NCBI GenBank assembly: GCA_020744425.1
Contig: JAGMUV010000009.1
Span: forward strand, 1,674,001 to 1,738,000
Length of the DNA stretch: 64,000 nt
Reading direction: 5' to 3'
Source of the DNA: Dactylonectria macrodidyma
Lineage: Eukaryota > Ascomycota > Sordariomycetes > Hypocreales > Nectriaceae
Under the pieces are notes generated by a model, which had not been told where the DNA came from, searched no databases, and worked only from the letters and a program-made list of their open reading frames with translations. Positions 22,817 to 35,689 of this stretch are shown here, piece after piece. Each line of letters starts with the position of its first letter. Positions within the stretch are counted from its first letter, which is position 1. The position numbers and the translations under genes were made by a program.

Positions 22817-25800
22817 TAGGGCATGAGGGAAGGGTGGTCGTCGCCGTCGCTAGGATGAACTTCCGGTAGAATTGAGAAGCGCGAGCGGCGTGGAGCAAAT
22901 TGAGGCGGCGAGAGCAGTGTTGCGAGGAAGTGGAAGCGGCTGTTCCGAGGGCGAAGGGAGCGTGGAGCGTCGTGGTGGAGCGAGGAACCGTGCATGAGTG
23001 AGAAGGACAGAACAATGGGTGGGCAGCCGAGCGCGCAGGTGGAGTTTTATTAAGCAAAGGCTGCGGTGCAAAGGCGAGAAATAGCGAGTGCAGAATGCAT
23101 TTGGCCTTGCATCCACAGATCCACGGACGGAGAAAGATTGACGAGGCCAATCTCGAGTCCAGAACATCCATTCCGACTCGGCCAAACTGGGCGAAATAGC
23201 ATGTTAAGGCCGGACTTTCTTGCCCCCGACCCTCCGACGCGCCATAAATTGGAAGGCCGCGATGGCACATGCGCCACGATTTCCCCAGATTCTCTCAGGT
23301 GCAGCCAGCCAATAGTACGTCTCGGTTGCGCCAAGTCCATCTCACTGTTCGGGAATGATACATGCCTGAGGGAGCCAACATTCGAACCCCAACTTTCTTT
23401 GTTCTAGAGCAGTCAACAATTACAACTACTCAATTTCCACGGGTTTGGTGGTTTGGAGTGCATTGCTAGGCTTGAGGCAGGATAAACTCGCCTCATCCAA
23501 GTCCTCTACAATGAATCATGTTCTTATCTCAACTCTCTTTTTTAAAAGATGCCTGAAAGGCAACCCCACGCCTTTACGTACATGATAGAATTCCCTGACA
23601 ACAAACTGCCAGAAACTCGACCAAACATGAACAGTAACTTCTCAGCCACGGAGTCGACTACGGTATAGGCGCACCTGAATGTACAAATATGGAAGTTCTG
23701 TCGCATTAATCGTCGCCATCCCGTGTTGGTAGGTCAAGCATTTACCCTACAGTCTAGTCCAGGTACACAGGTAGATACGCTGACTTGGAAATATGTACTA
23801 TTTATCCACCGTCCTAATATGAATCGATAAACCCAATCCTGCCGGTTGGACCTGGTCATACCGTGTCTGCACACCTCGTCTCTGTCTTGAACGGACGTGC
23901 CTAGATCATACTCACCATCCGCGAGACGGGTTAGCGACATCAACCGATCCCACGCAAGACTCAGCCAAAAAAGCAATAAACCCTGCCAGAGCCGTTGTCA
24001 TGCACACATAAAGTTCTCCGCACTTATGAGCAGGGAAGCGACACTGCCTTGCCACGGAGAAAGTAGCGGTGACGAGGCTCTAACGGCGTGGGAGCAACAG
24101 AACACTCATCAAAGGATTTGGTTATGTCGACACGGGCTCTTGAACAAATCATATAGACAGAATCGCCGCGATGATGAAACCGACGACGAAGCCCGAGGAA
24201 AGCCATGCTGAAAAAGTCATTATCTCATTTCTTTTCTCTCCAATCTATCTACCTACCCGTTGAACTCCAAGGACTGACGTGTTGTACATGAGTGGGTCCC
24301 AGTGGGAAGCTGCCACCTCACTGTGCATACAAGTGCAAGAACGCCCCGACGCCGAGAGGAAGGCGCGACCGTGGAGCGGCACTGCTTGATTATAAAAAGC
24401 GGTCGACGTCAGTCGTGGCAGATTGATTCTCAAAATAATCACTGCATCCTCGGCCTTTCATTGACGAAGACGACGTTGTGTGCCAGGCCCGACGATGTCA
24501 TCAATGAAAATGCGATGATCGACAAACGGCTCAGTAACGGGAAAGCACAGCACATGCGGCTCACCCGTCGGCCCTTGTGACGAACCCGTGGACAGTGCAG
24601 TGGTCAAATGCGATGAGTCAACCAACCACCTTTGTGGCCTGATTGGCGAGACCAGAGCCAGTTATTTCGAGCCTTTCCGCCCCCGGGAGCAAGCGATGGA
24701 CCGAATCGCCAACGTCGGTCGCCAACGAGCCAATAGGCGTGCCGATGTCTTTTCAGGTCACGCTGCGTTGCACGGGACGAACCTTTGGGCGAAGTTTGGG
24801 TGATTCTGATGGTGCCCTATCTGGAAGGCTTAAACAGCCAGCGGCGAACGAGTTGGGCGCTGACGAACTATGGGTGGTACCGAGTTGAAATCGGATTCAG
24901 TGTGCGCATGGCCGCATGGGCACCACCCACACCAATTCGACATGGGTGGGAGCGGGTTAGCTTTGCGACCAAAGCGCGTGGGCATGTGAGAAGAAGCCGG
25001 TTGGGGCGACACACCCTCAGAGCTGACTGCAGTCAACAAGGCGAGTCAGGCGGCCTCAGGTCTCAGTTGGATTGGCCATGGACAACATTCAAGCCCCGTC
25101 CCGATGCATCCCCAGCTGGCGAATGTCAGTTCATTTGACGGCGCAGAGAGTGTGCTCTAGCTGTGCATTGTGCATTGCATAGTCGTGGATGGGCCAGTGT
25201 TACTAGCACGAAAGGACGACAAATCGGGATCCGTCAACTAAGACAAGTGCAGGCCTGTAGGTCTGAGAACACGGCAGGTGGCCGGATTGAGACTGAAGGA
25301 TGGCTACCTCATCATGTTGGAGGGAGCCTTTGAACAACGATTCGCATTGCGCACGTTGCTCGGGAAGAGCAATACGCCACAAACGGACACGGCTGGTTAG
25401 GGCGTCGGATGATTGAACTGGCCTGATGAGCTGTGCGACGGGCACATCTAACCCAAGGAAACGAAACGGGGCCCCTGTTTTGAGGACCAGATCGCATCTC
25501 GCGCAGCACTCACTCGGCGAGTACCGTGCTGGGGTACCGGTATATGCAGATGCAGCCCTGGCAGCTTGAGCCGAGGGGTTTGCCTGCCCGTCAAAGTCCA
25601 CAAGCTGCCGGACAGGGCGGACGACCAGCCAACAAGCAAACGAGCGCGTGTGCCATCTGAACAGGTTGGAGTTCGATGAGAGAGGGCATCTCAATCTTGG
25701 CCGGGGCGCATTTGTGCATCTCTGGTTGGGCTGACCTGATAATACGTTAACCCTGCCTGACACCAGCGCACATCTGGCACCTGGTCGCCGGCTGTTTCCT

Positions 25801-26741
25801 CGTGGGCACCACAGAGCACAAAGAACAAACGCAAGGGCATCCCCCAACTCGACTCGTCACTGAGCAAATGTTTCGAACCTGGATCCCTACACCTATTCTC
25901 CTCATGGCCCGTGTTTGATGATCCTGCGAGCCTCCGAGAAGCCACCCTTGATCTCTAGCCCTACCTCCCTGGCCAGACCCGACCAAACCAGGCCATCCTT
26001 GGGCGTGGAGGGTGAGTCTTTCACCAAAGCTGGCCACCCTTGTTTGGTTCCAGTGTTTGCCCGCCCCAGCATCACCTGGCTCCGGCTCCAACTCCGCGCC
26101 CACAACCCCAGCACAGGGACCAACCAGCCACGCGCAACGCGCAGCAGCAAACAACAGTAATAGCAGCCCCAGCAGCAGCACAGGTCGCAGGCTGCCGTCG
26201 CAGGTTGTGGACGGCCTTGGACTTGGACCTGGTCATCGCCCGCGCTCTTGTCGCCTCAACTGACGCCGCACCTTTTCCTTCCCACCTTCGCTCCCGCTTC
26301 TCAACGGCCGCCCCCGAAGACGCGCGCTTGCGTGCTTCTATCGCGCGCCTTTGGCAAGCGAGTCCTTTTATCAACTACCGCCGCTACTCCGATCGCCATC
26401 GTGGGACGACGGCCTCCCAAGCAGTGTCCCGCTCGCCCCTCTGCGCCCCTCCACAGCCTTCCTCATCTTACCCCTCGAAACAACAGGTCCAACTAACACT
26501 TCCAACCGACGCTCGTTCTTGGCTAGGCGCAGACGGCCAGCACTGTATCCCGGCTTTTCCTTGAGTCTGGGCACTGCAAAATCGGCTTCCATTCTCGTTG
26601 TGGCTGGAATCACTTTCGCTTCTCTTCATCACCTCGTGCCACAAATGCCTGCTTGTGAACCACGCCAATTCCTCCCCCCCTTTGTCTTCTTCCCCCACGC
26701 CATTTCCCTCTTTCCACGCTGAGTCGAGCAGTTCGGGAGCA
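22817..26741. other. Long intergenic region, divergent promoters
   Basis: About 3.9 kb separates SET2 (-) from the gene at 26742 (+). The longest frame, 25847-25203 on the minus strand (214 codons), has no recognisable domain and skewed Arg/Pro/Ser composition. The 26000-26740 stretch is CT/AG-rich and probably the leader of the next gene. No tRNA or repeat element is convincing. Confidence 0.55.
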
Positions 26742-27847
26742 ATGGGCTCCCGATTCACGGACGAGGAGAAGGTAAGCATAAAACGGAAACAAATGACACA
26801 AGGCGTTACTGACTCGACGCTAGCGGTTCCTCCTGGCCGAGATGATCAAGGCCAACTGTTTGGAAATTGAAGTCATAAGGAGGTTCGTCAAGGCTCATGT
26901 GGTCGAGCCCAACTGGATGCAGATGCAACTACCCTTGGGTATGATGAAGACGCCTGCCCAACCAGCTAGAGAGTATTAATATCCAAATAGGTCGAAACAT
27001 GGACCAGTGCGTCCAAGCAGCGGACCAGCTTGGTTTCAAGCACCACCACGCGTGGCTGAAGCGCAGGATGTCGGGTGATCAAAGTGAGCCGGCTGCCAAA
27101 AGAATCGCATTGCCAGGGAACACAGAACAACCAGCGGCGATGTTTGCAGGCGTTCCTTCGACAGCACCGACCCACGTGGCTATCCTGCCTCGCCCAGCCA
27201 ACAATACCGCTGAGATCCCCTCGACGATATCTCCTCAGGCACCTCCTCCCACAGCCCCGAAAAAGAAGGGTCGACCAGCTCGTGCGGATAAGGCCAGGTT
27301 CCGCCCCATCCTCCCACAACATATCGCGCCCGCGCCTCGTCCCGTCGAACAGAGCCAGCACAGTCCTCTGAGCCAACACAGCTATCAGAATCAGGAGCAG
27401 AATTCAGCACCAGTTGCACCGCCGCGAACGATCCTTCCATCCGGCACTCCTGGGCAGGATTCTACATCGACTCCGCCAAATAACTATAGTACATTCTATG
27501 CTGGGTCGGCGATTGGTCGGAGAAGTCTGCTGAGAGGAGGAACTCCGGTAGATGAGACGGCTCATCCGGCAAGCCATATCCCCCTTTCCTAAATGAACGC
27601 TCTCTGACTAGCGAATTAGCGAGTGATGGCTGAACCAGCATTCGAACACTTTGAAGCGTCACGCCCAACGGCTTTACCGGGCCCTGTTCCAATGGAACCT
27701 GAACCAAGAGCTAGCAGCTCCCAGTCAGGTGGCCCTCCCGAAGAACCGACGATACTTCCACCCCTCCTCGAAGCCGACAGTAAAGTCGGTATCATCATGG
27801 GTACCTCACGCGTGGAAGCTCAAGCTTCAGTAACCAATTCAGCTTAG
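26742..27847 (+). CDS. Small protein of unknown function with helical N-terminus, four exons
   Basis: Exons 26742-26771, 26824-26938, 26991-27547 and 27620-27847 join in phase to give 309 residues. The first exon encodes only ten residues (MGSRFTDEEK). The N-terminal 70 residues (RFLLAEMIKANCLEIEVIRR, then NWMQMQLPLGRNMDQC and ADQLGF) look like a conserved helical module. The rest is Pro/Ser/Thr-rich with a basic patch (PKKKGRPARADKARFR). The pattern recalls small fungal DNA-binding or adaptor modules, but I do not recognise a family. If the last intron (donor GTAGAT, CTGAC branch, TTAG acceptor) is not removed, the protein ends at 27592 with 248 residues. Confidence 0.7.
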
Positions 27848-28952
27848 CAAGATGACTGCCGAGATTGGAGTGACTACTACCGCTTTTCGCGTTCTTGATG
27901 ACCGTCACTGCGATCATAAATGAACTGCATTATAGGGCTTGTGAAGAAGGCTCTGGCAGCCTAACCTTCAACCTATAATTGTCGCAGGCTCTACCCTGCA
28001 TCAACAACGGTCACTATCTAAGATAATCGGGGGAGGGGGGAATCATTGATTTCTAGAGGCTTGTTTCGGTTTTATCTCTCTGACAACATAGACGGTGGTC
28101 TTTTTTCAACATCACGCTACGCTGAGCTACACTAAAGTTATCGGAGCATCTCTTTCTTCTCCTATTCCCTTTCCAAATCCTGTGGTTCAAGGAATGGCTT
28201 TTCTATCATTTTCTTTTTACGGAGCTAACGGCTTGATACGAACCTCAACATGGTCATTTGCATTCTGGAAACGGCGCTGCGGCTCTTTATACCTGGAGGT
28301 TATGAGACTATTTCTGCTTTGGACGGACCCTGGAGGACCGTTCCCCCACGCCATTCTTGTTTTTCTCGTTTTCTCTTCTCTCTACTCATTATGTTGGAAC
28401 GGAAATTGTATTTAAATAGGTAATCTGCCACTGGCCCGAAGAGCTTGAGGCCCTTGGGTTCCGCGAGACGGAACCCCCAGTCTATTGTATTAGACGTTTA
28501 CATGCCGCTTCTACCTTATGTGATTTTGCGGTTGCGCGATACGTTGTATTGATAGCTGGATGGCCATTTGACGACTTTCAACTTGGTTTCAGCAACCCCC
28601 TTCCACCCCATCATATAGTTTGAGCCTAATTGATTGGCTCACAGACGTTTACAACCAAGACTTAATGAGTGGCGTCATATTCTGCCCAACAAATTATCAA
28701 CGTGTAAGCACACCAGTACGGTGTTGCCTGGAGAGTGTTCAAATTATTCTTGTATTATAGCTTCTTCGTCCTTAGACGCATATAGCTAGACCAATTGGCC
28801 AATTGTCGTTTTTACCATGTTGCCAATCATATCGCCTAGGAATCCAACCGTTACTTTGGACTGAGAGGCTGACCTTTTGGCTGACCCTTTGGCTTTCTGC
28901 CTCATACTTTGTGAATACCTGCCGTGGACTCCGAACCCAAACTGAAAACAAA
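27848..28952. other. 3' flanks of convergent genes
   Basis: T-rich sequence with no supported gene. A plus-strand frame of 106 codons at 28095-28415 is Phe/Leu-rich because the DNA is T-rich; I do not consider it coding. Confidence 0.55.
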
Positions 28953-30520
28953 TTACCACGACTTGGCAATCTTCTCGAGAGTGTCGAGGAGGATGTCAGC
29001 GTGATTCTGTTGCATGATCAACATGGGTCGTAGGCGGACGGCGCTGTTGCCGCTGCCACCCATGTTGACGCCTAGAGTCTTGGCCTTTGCGAGGAACTCG
29101 TCACGGCGCGGGTTGTCGAAGGCGAGGAAAGTACCCTGGCCCTTGCCACGGAGACCCTGGAACTGGTCGGGGTACTTCTTGGCAAGACTCTCGATCTCGC
29201 TATAGAGGTAATCACCGACCTTAGCGGTGTTGTTGACGAGGTCGAGGCGCTCGATTTCACCGATAATGGCGCGAAAGAGAAGAGCACGGACAGGGTCGCC
29301 CATCCAAGTATTGAATTGGCGATAGGGCTTGTTAGGCCGGATAGCAGTGTTGCCATAATAGAAGCCGGCGGCCTGGGCTTTTTTGGAGAAGGTAACCATG
29401 TCCGGAGGGTCTTCGAGGTTCCAGTGCTCGTGAGCCCAGAACTTGCCGGTAGCACCGACACCAGTCTGAACCTCATCAACGATGAGAAGAACGTTGTGCT
29501 TCTTGGTCAGGGCGCGGAGCTTGCGGAAGAAGTCAGGCGAGGCATGGTTGTCACCACCCTCGCTCTGAATGGGTTCGACGACAATGGCAGCCGGGGGCAG
29601 GTGCCAGGTCTTGATGAGATGTTCCACTTCGTCGAGACTGGCCTGCTCAATCTTAGCGTTCTCTGTGGCGTTCTCTTCGAGGGGGTACTTGAGCTGGGGG
29701 AATGTAGCCTGGGGCCAGTCGAAGGCAGGAATGTCGATCTTGTGAAGGGCCTTGGATCGGGTGGTGGAGAGGGAGCCGAATAGGCGACCATGGAAGCCAG
29801 TCTTGAAGGACATGATAGAGAGTTGGGGGGCACCAGGGGACTGATTGTTCATGGCAGAGTCGAGCTCGGCCTGGGTGAAGTCGGCATCGGGGCTTCCTCG
29901 CTCAAGTTGGCGACGGTACATGAAAGCAGCCTTGTAGGCGGTCTCATTGGCGTCAGAGCCTGCCATGGCCGTAAAGACGTGGTTGAGGCCGCGAGGCGCG
30001 ACCTTGAGGATGCCGGTCTTGAGGATGGAGGCGTAGTCGTGCGAGGGGAACGCGCCGAGGGCGGGGCGGTTGACGATGGCATTGACCATGTCAGGTGTAG
30101 ATGCCGCCTTGATGAGGTTGGGGTTATTGTAGCCTACAGGGATTGAAGCGATCTGGGCGAAGCTGCGATACATTGATTAGCAATTGATTCTCGGGCCTAT
30201 TCTAAGGCGCAAGCGGTGGCAGGTCCTTACACATCGAGGAGCGTGTTGCCATCGGGATCGACAATATAGTTGCCCACACTCTTGGTGTAGTCGGCAAGCA
30301 TATTCATGCTGCGAGTGTCGAAGACTTCATTGAGCTCGTCAATGTGCTGCTTGGTCTTGGGGCCGGGGATGGCTGTCTTGACGGAAGGGCCATCGGGCTC
30401 GTTGGAGAAGAAAGGAGCCGCAGAGGCCGCCTTGAGGGTTCGCGACGAGGCAAAGGTGCGCCGGGCCGCGGGAGAGAGGGAGACGGGCCGGAAGGCCATG
30501 CCAGCACGGAGGGCCGACAT
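28953..30520 (-). CDS. gatA: 4-aminobutyrate (GABA) transaminase, mitochondrial, two exons
   Basis: Exons 30520-30231 and 30162-28953 give 499 residues (intron GTAAGG...GCAG). This class III PLP enzyme moves the amino group of GABA to 2-oxoglutarate, forming succinic semialdehyde in the GABA shunt. The first 30 residues are Arg/Ser/Ala-rich and lack acids, which fits a mitochondrial presequence. Family motifs are: AGSDANETAYKAAF (164-177), FKTGFHGRLFGSLS, VVEPIQSEGGD (291-301), LLIVDEVQTGVGATGKFWAHE (322-342) and MVTFSKKAQAAGFYY, where one of K357/K358 is the PLP-binding lysine. The chosen start (MSALRAG) is the first ATG after the leader; M8 is an alternative. A GT/GA microsatellite lies 115-160 bases upstream of the start codon. 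Confidence 0.95.
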
Positions 30521-32697
30521 GACGACGGAGATGTAATTTGAAGGAGGAGGGATAGAAGGAAGCACAACTAGAGAAGTACTTTTTTTTTCGTCTGGAGGGG
30601 GATGTTAGTTTAGCAATTGGATCAGTGTGGGTGAGTGTATGTGTGTGTGTTTGAGAGAGAGAGAGAGAGAGAGAGGGAAGTGAAGAAGGGGAGGGAGAGA
30701 GAAATGTGCATATGTGGTGACGGAGGAGTTAGGTAATTGGGAGAATCAAAGAACGTCGAGATAAGGTTGGGGCTGGAGGAATGCGATACGGAAGGAAGGC
30801 CTCACTGAGTCTCAACCTACCTGGGTAGTTGCCTCCGCCTGTTCAATCCGCTAGGTGGTTGACCGTGATATGAACGAGACCAAACTCTCAAAAGCGAGGG
30901 CAGGTCTCGGTCCTTTTATATCAAGCAGAGTTCGCCTTGCTCAGTTCCCAGATTCGCCCTTCGCTCCCAATCCCCCCTCCTTGCTTGTCTTTGGCTATGC
31001 TCGGTCAAGCCCAAAGCCACTGCGGGGGAGAAGATGGAGTCATGAGGGGTGCTCTCAGTCCCACGTCCGCGTGGATACGCGACTAGAGAGGCTCTAGAGC
31101 TCCCTTAGCTCGTCTGCTCCGTCGGTAGCGCGTGCCGTGTTGACGCTTCAGGCAGCTTTCCCCCTCTTGCATCTTCTACAACGGCCATCCAACGGCCGCT
31201 GTTAGGCAATCGTTCACAATCGCGTGGAGATGCACCCAATCGGTGACGTTTGCGCACCCCTTCCAACCCCAACCCCCGACCCTGTCATGTTGTCACGATA
31301 GTAGCCGAAGCCGACTTTCCCATTGTGCATTGCTGCTGTATGTGGATGCCTTACCTACCGTACGGAGTACAGACGACGTAGCACTCTGGGTAAGTAATGC
31401 ATGTTTGTACAAGACATATGTACCTTAGGTACACACTCTCGCAAGCCTTGAGATCTGGTCAATCACCAACATACCCGGCAAAAGATGTGGTAATTAGCCT
31501 CTACCCGTGATCCTGCCAACCCCGGTCATCGTTCCTCGATCCGTAATCGATGCATGGGCCGTCCTGCGGCGCATCTCATAGTACTGTGTCTAGCAGCCTG
31601 GTCGCCATTGCGGCGGGGTTACGTGGGATATCATCACCAATGAAAGCAAAAAATACAAAATAAAAAAATACTAAAAACAAAACTAGGCCATCGCAATACC
31701 TTGGAGCTATCGTAAGCTCCATACCCGTCATGGAGACGACCCTCTCCGGGTCGCCCAGACGCCCTACCACCGCCGGGCCGGTCCCGGTCCCGGCATCCGT
31801 TGTCGGCCAGCTTGTCACTGCGTATTGCTTGGACTCCAAGGCTTGCCTTGCCCGCCTCTCTCCATGATGGCCAAGCAAGAGCTATATTGGCATTGATCAG
31901 CTGGAAATGGGGCATTGACGGCGATTAGGAAGGTAACTGTGCGAATCATGGAAGAGACCAATTGCCGGTTTACGAAGTAGGTAGCACATAGTTCGTACAT
32001 CGCCCCAATTAGGCGCGTCCAGGCCGATTTTCGGGGTGCGGCATCTCAGATCCATGTTTGATATCTTTCCTATTCGGGAAGGCTGATTGAGAGCATGGCT
32101 AGCTGCTGCGATGCTAAGCCGTTCCACTATCTAATCGCCAAGTATCTCCTTCTGCCTTCTGCAAATAGCCTAGCCATTCTTGTATTTCTCATTTCAAATC
32201 CCCAGGTTGAATCGGTCGCTGCCACCACATTCTCCCCCTCCAATGCGATTGCGGGCCATGTGATGCGATTTGGCCCCTCGCGGTGCCCCCAAGGTGGTGT
32301 TGGTGTATAATGCCGTGTAATGTGATAACAAAATCAAGCAAGTAATCCCGTCGCACGCAATGCCATCATTGCCATGTCATAGTATATCGCATGCCACAAA
32401 GCCTGGCCATGTGTAACTGAAACATGTCTCCTTCATCGAAAGCAAAATAAGCGCCCAGAAAATGATAGGTGAAAACCAGTGCGCCAGAACCCAATGCAAA
32501 TGTCCCAGTTCCACCTCGTCATGATGTTACGCTCTAAAACATATGGCCGCTCAAAGTCCGATTCTTCTCCGGCTCCAACGTCTGCCTTGCATGATGGGTG
32601 TTGACGCGGTGCTTGAGGACCATGTCGTGCTCCCCTTGTCAGGCCGAGTGAGGCGTCGTGCTCAACTTTGTACATTCCTTGCCTACTATGTAATGTG
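30521..32697. other. Intergenic region upstream of GABA transaminase
   Basis: This region holds a GT/GA microsatellite at about 30637-30675, a TACCTGGGTA element near 30818 and A-rich sequence near 31650-31680. I see no supported gene. Confidence 0.6.
30637..30675. repeat. (GT)n-(GA)n compound microsatellite
   Basis: A short GT run passes into a GA run of about ten units. It lies in the leader or promoter of the GABA transaminase gene. Confidence 0.8.
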
Positions 32698-35689
32698 TCA
32701 CTCGTTCTTCTCTTGCTCTCGCATGTACCTGACGAATGTCTTCTTGTGGGTCTGCATCCTATTATCAGTCCGTCTGGCCATGACTTAAGTGATTCTGAGA
32801 ATCGGTCAACTACTCACCATGCCTGCATATTTGCCGTCCTTGGAAACACAGATATATCGGAGGCCAAGTTTGGAGAAAACCTCGTACACAAGATCCATTG
32901 GTGACCGGATATCTAGCGCGACCGGTGCCTTGAGTCATGTCAGCATGATACTCATGGAAAAGATCTAAACATGACCACTTACTGGATCAATGTAGGGCGT
33001 AAAGTCTGTAAGGTCAATTGTGTCGTCGTCCTCATCGATCCTTGGTATGCGGTCCATCAAACAGAGATCCGTGCTTTCACTTTCTAGTTGATCTAGTGCG
33101 TATCCGAGGTCCGGAGCGGGGATCAACCCAACGAGGTTGCCGTTGCGGAGGATCGGAAGGCCGCCATCGAGTTCACCAGCTCTGTGTAATAGCTCGAGCT
33201 TCACACGCAGACTCGCGGCAGGAACAAGGGGCGAAGTTGTGATGTCAATGATCCGCTCCCGTCGGACACGCGGCACAATGTCACCAAGATCCTCGGTGAA
33301 CATAGGCTTGTGCTTGTTGTCCAAGAACGGGTATGAGTTCATGTTGGTAAGAAGATCCTATACAGAGTTAGCCACTGGCCTCAAGAGATCCCTGGGATAA
33401 GATGTTTTGACAGGTGACGTACATAGATGCTGTTTGGTTCAATGGCATCAGCTGTCCACTTGGAGACAAGAATGGCCAATGAGAAAGGCAGGACGTAGTC
33501 CAGACTGCCGGTGAGCTCAAAGAGGATGACAGCCAGAGTGACAGAGAGCCTGGTAACACCGCACATGGTTGCTCCGGCTGCGATGAGGCCATACACACCA
33601 GGCTGAATGCAAGTGCCGTCTGACTTGAACGCACAAGTTCCCCAAACAGCCCAGTCAGGAAAGCGAAGTACAGTCCACTGGACTAGGTGGCCGACAATCC
33701 GACCCATCAAGCCGCCGACGACCATGGATGGAACGTAGATTCCAGCTGGCACTTTCTGTTACGCAGTTAGTAAGGTTAATATCCCAGGAGGTAGACGCGA
33801 TCACTCACAATACCAAAGGTGATAATAGTCAGGAACCCTTTGATTAGCAATGCCAGCAAGAGATGCACTAGAATCGGGGGGATATCTTCAATCGACTTAG
33901 GGCAGAGGCTGAGCTCTTCTCTTTCAACGTCGGGGCCCTCACAGGGAGATGCCAGGTTAAGGAGCAGTTCGGCGACAGGAAGCTTAGTCAACCCATTCCA
34001 ATAGCTCATCATGCCCGTGACAAGGGCCACAAGTAGAACTTCCAACATTGGGAACTTCTTGATGACTTTGATCCGGCGGAAGCTCTGTGCCCAATGCTTG
34101 GACGCCTTGATGAATAGGGCACCGATTGCGCCACCTAGGATGCCCACAAAGATGAAACTCCCAATCTCAAAGTATTCCCAGTCCACCAAATAGCGAACCT
34201 GGAAGAGGACGATCTTCTGAGTGCCGTAAGGGTTCAAGAACTTGAGGGACAAGGCGGCGACTATGCAGCAAAAGAAGGTGCGGAATAGGGTCTTTGCTGG
34301 AAAGAAGTACGAGACCTCCTCCAGCCCGAAGAGTACTCCACCGAGTGGTGCACCAAATGCAACAGCGACACCAGCGGCAGCCGCTGCCGATATGACCTCT
34401 CGCCGTTTACCGTCATTGCGATCGTATTTGGAGAAAAGTCGACAGAGAATGTTGCCCACGCAGGCAGCCATGTGGACGTAGGGACCTTCCTTGCCGAGAC
34501 TCATGCCCGAGGCGACACTAAGAATCAAGGCCGCCATCTTGATCAGCAGTGTCCTGAGACCAAGGAACCCGTGTAGGACAAAGCCACTCAGAATGACTCG
34601 GACCTCGGCGACACCGCTGCCAGCAGCTGAGTAGTAAATCATGGGAGGGTCCGCCGAAGTTGGATCTGGTTGCGGGCGAGGAGTAGATGATTCACTACTA
34701 TGAGCATCGTCGTATGTCTGGGGGGCCACATCCTCGGCAGCTAAGTTTTCATCGAGCGTCGTAAGGCGGTAGGCTGATGGAACAATTGTTTTCGTTTGGA
34801 GCGTTATCCAGCAGGCAGTCAGCGCGAGGGTGACGACACATATCATGTAGATAATGAAGTTAGTCCACTCCTCACCGAAGGGATGGTTGAGAGCTGTAGA
34901 CCAAGACTTCCAGTCTTCACAATCATCGTCTGGGCAGCAATTCTAAATTCAAAACCAGTCAGCTTTTGATACGAGATGAGCACGAGGCGGGCAGCGTGCT
35001 AATTGACGAGATAGCACTCACCCGTTCATTGAGATACCACGCGCGAGCGCAATAACCGTCCTTGAAGTCAAAAGCCGAGGACTCGGCAACATCGACAGTA
35101 TACGCCATTAAGGCAACGATGCAACCGCTCAGAGCACTTAGGATCCACCCTTGTGCACCGTCAAAGATGATGCGTATTCGCCCCCAGACGTCCTTCCGAC
35201 TACGCAACTGCTTGACGCGATAGGAGTCGGCAATTGCGTCGTGAACCCAGTCGGTACTGGTAAATTGATCGTACCATACTCGCTCGTCAGGGAAGATGCT
35301 TCCCTTGGACTCAGACATCGCTGACTCCTGGCGATCAGAGAGGGCGTGTATCAGTCGTTGACCCCACGATGGGTGTCGGCTGTGGTTCCGAGAGCCATGG
35401 TATGTTCCGGCTGGGGCCAAAGATTTAACGACGAATTACGGGCACGGCGGGGCAGCAACAGGTTTGAGAGGGTCTTACCTGTGTAACTCTGGTCCCGAGA
35501 GATGGACGAGTTCTGAAGTCTCGAGGCGCTGGGGCCGCTGATACGGATGCGAGACCTTGAGGTTACGAGAAGGGGAGATCGCTCGTCCGGTTCCCCTGTG
35601 GATTGGTTTCGGCTGAGAGGCCAAGGACGACGAACAGACCGAGGCGAGGGCGGCTGGGAGCCGGTGCTTTCGCCCCCACGGTCCGCCAT
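32698..35689 (-). CDS. CLC-family chloride/proton exchanger, seven exons
   Basis: Exons 35689-35479, 35410-35022, 34942-33809, 33755-33423, 33357-32983, 32928-32818 and 32751-32698 all join in phase to give 868 residues. CLC signatures are GSGVAEVR (selectivity filter), GKEGPYVH with the gating glutamate, GAPLGGVLFGLEEVSYFF and KVPAGIYVPSMVVGG. The glutamate in LEEVSYFF matches the proton glutamate of vesicular CLC-5-type exchangers, so this is probably a 2Cl-/H+ exchanger of an internal membrane rather than a channel. Two CBS domains follow, the first in exon 5 and the second in exon 6. The N-terminal 100 residues are Ser/Arg-rich and cytosolic, with an ERSPLL dileucine-like sorting motif. 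The last exon is only 18 codons; its acceptor (GCAG at 32755-32752) was chosen because it yields THKKTFVRYMRE in frame. Confidence 0.93.

Noticed and set aside
23365..23440. GGTTCGAAT B-box-like motif on the minus strand near 23.38 kb
   Set aside because: The motif lacks the final CC of the B-box and no A-box sits at the right distance.
25203..25847. Minus-strand frame of 214 codons in the SET2 upstream region
   Set aside because: Composition is skewed to Arg, Ser, Pro and Cys, there is no domain pattern, and other long frames overlap it; typical of chance frames in GC-rich DNA.
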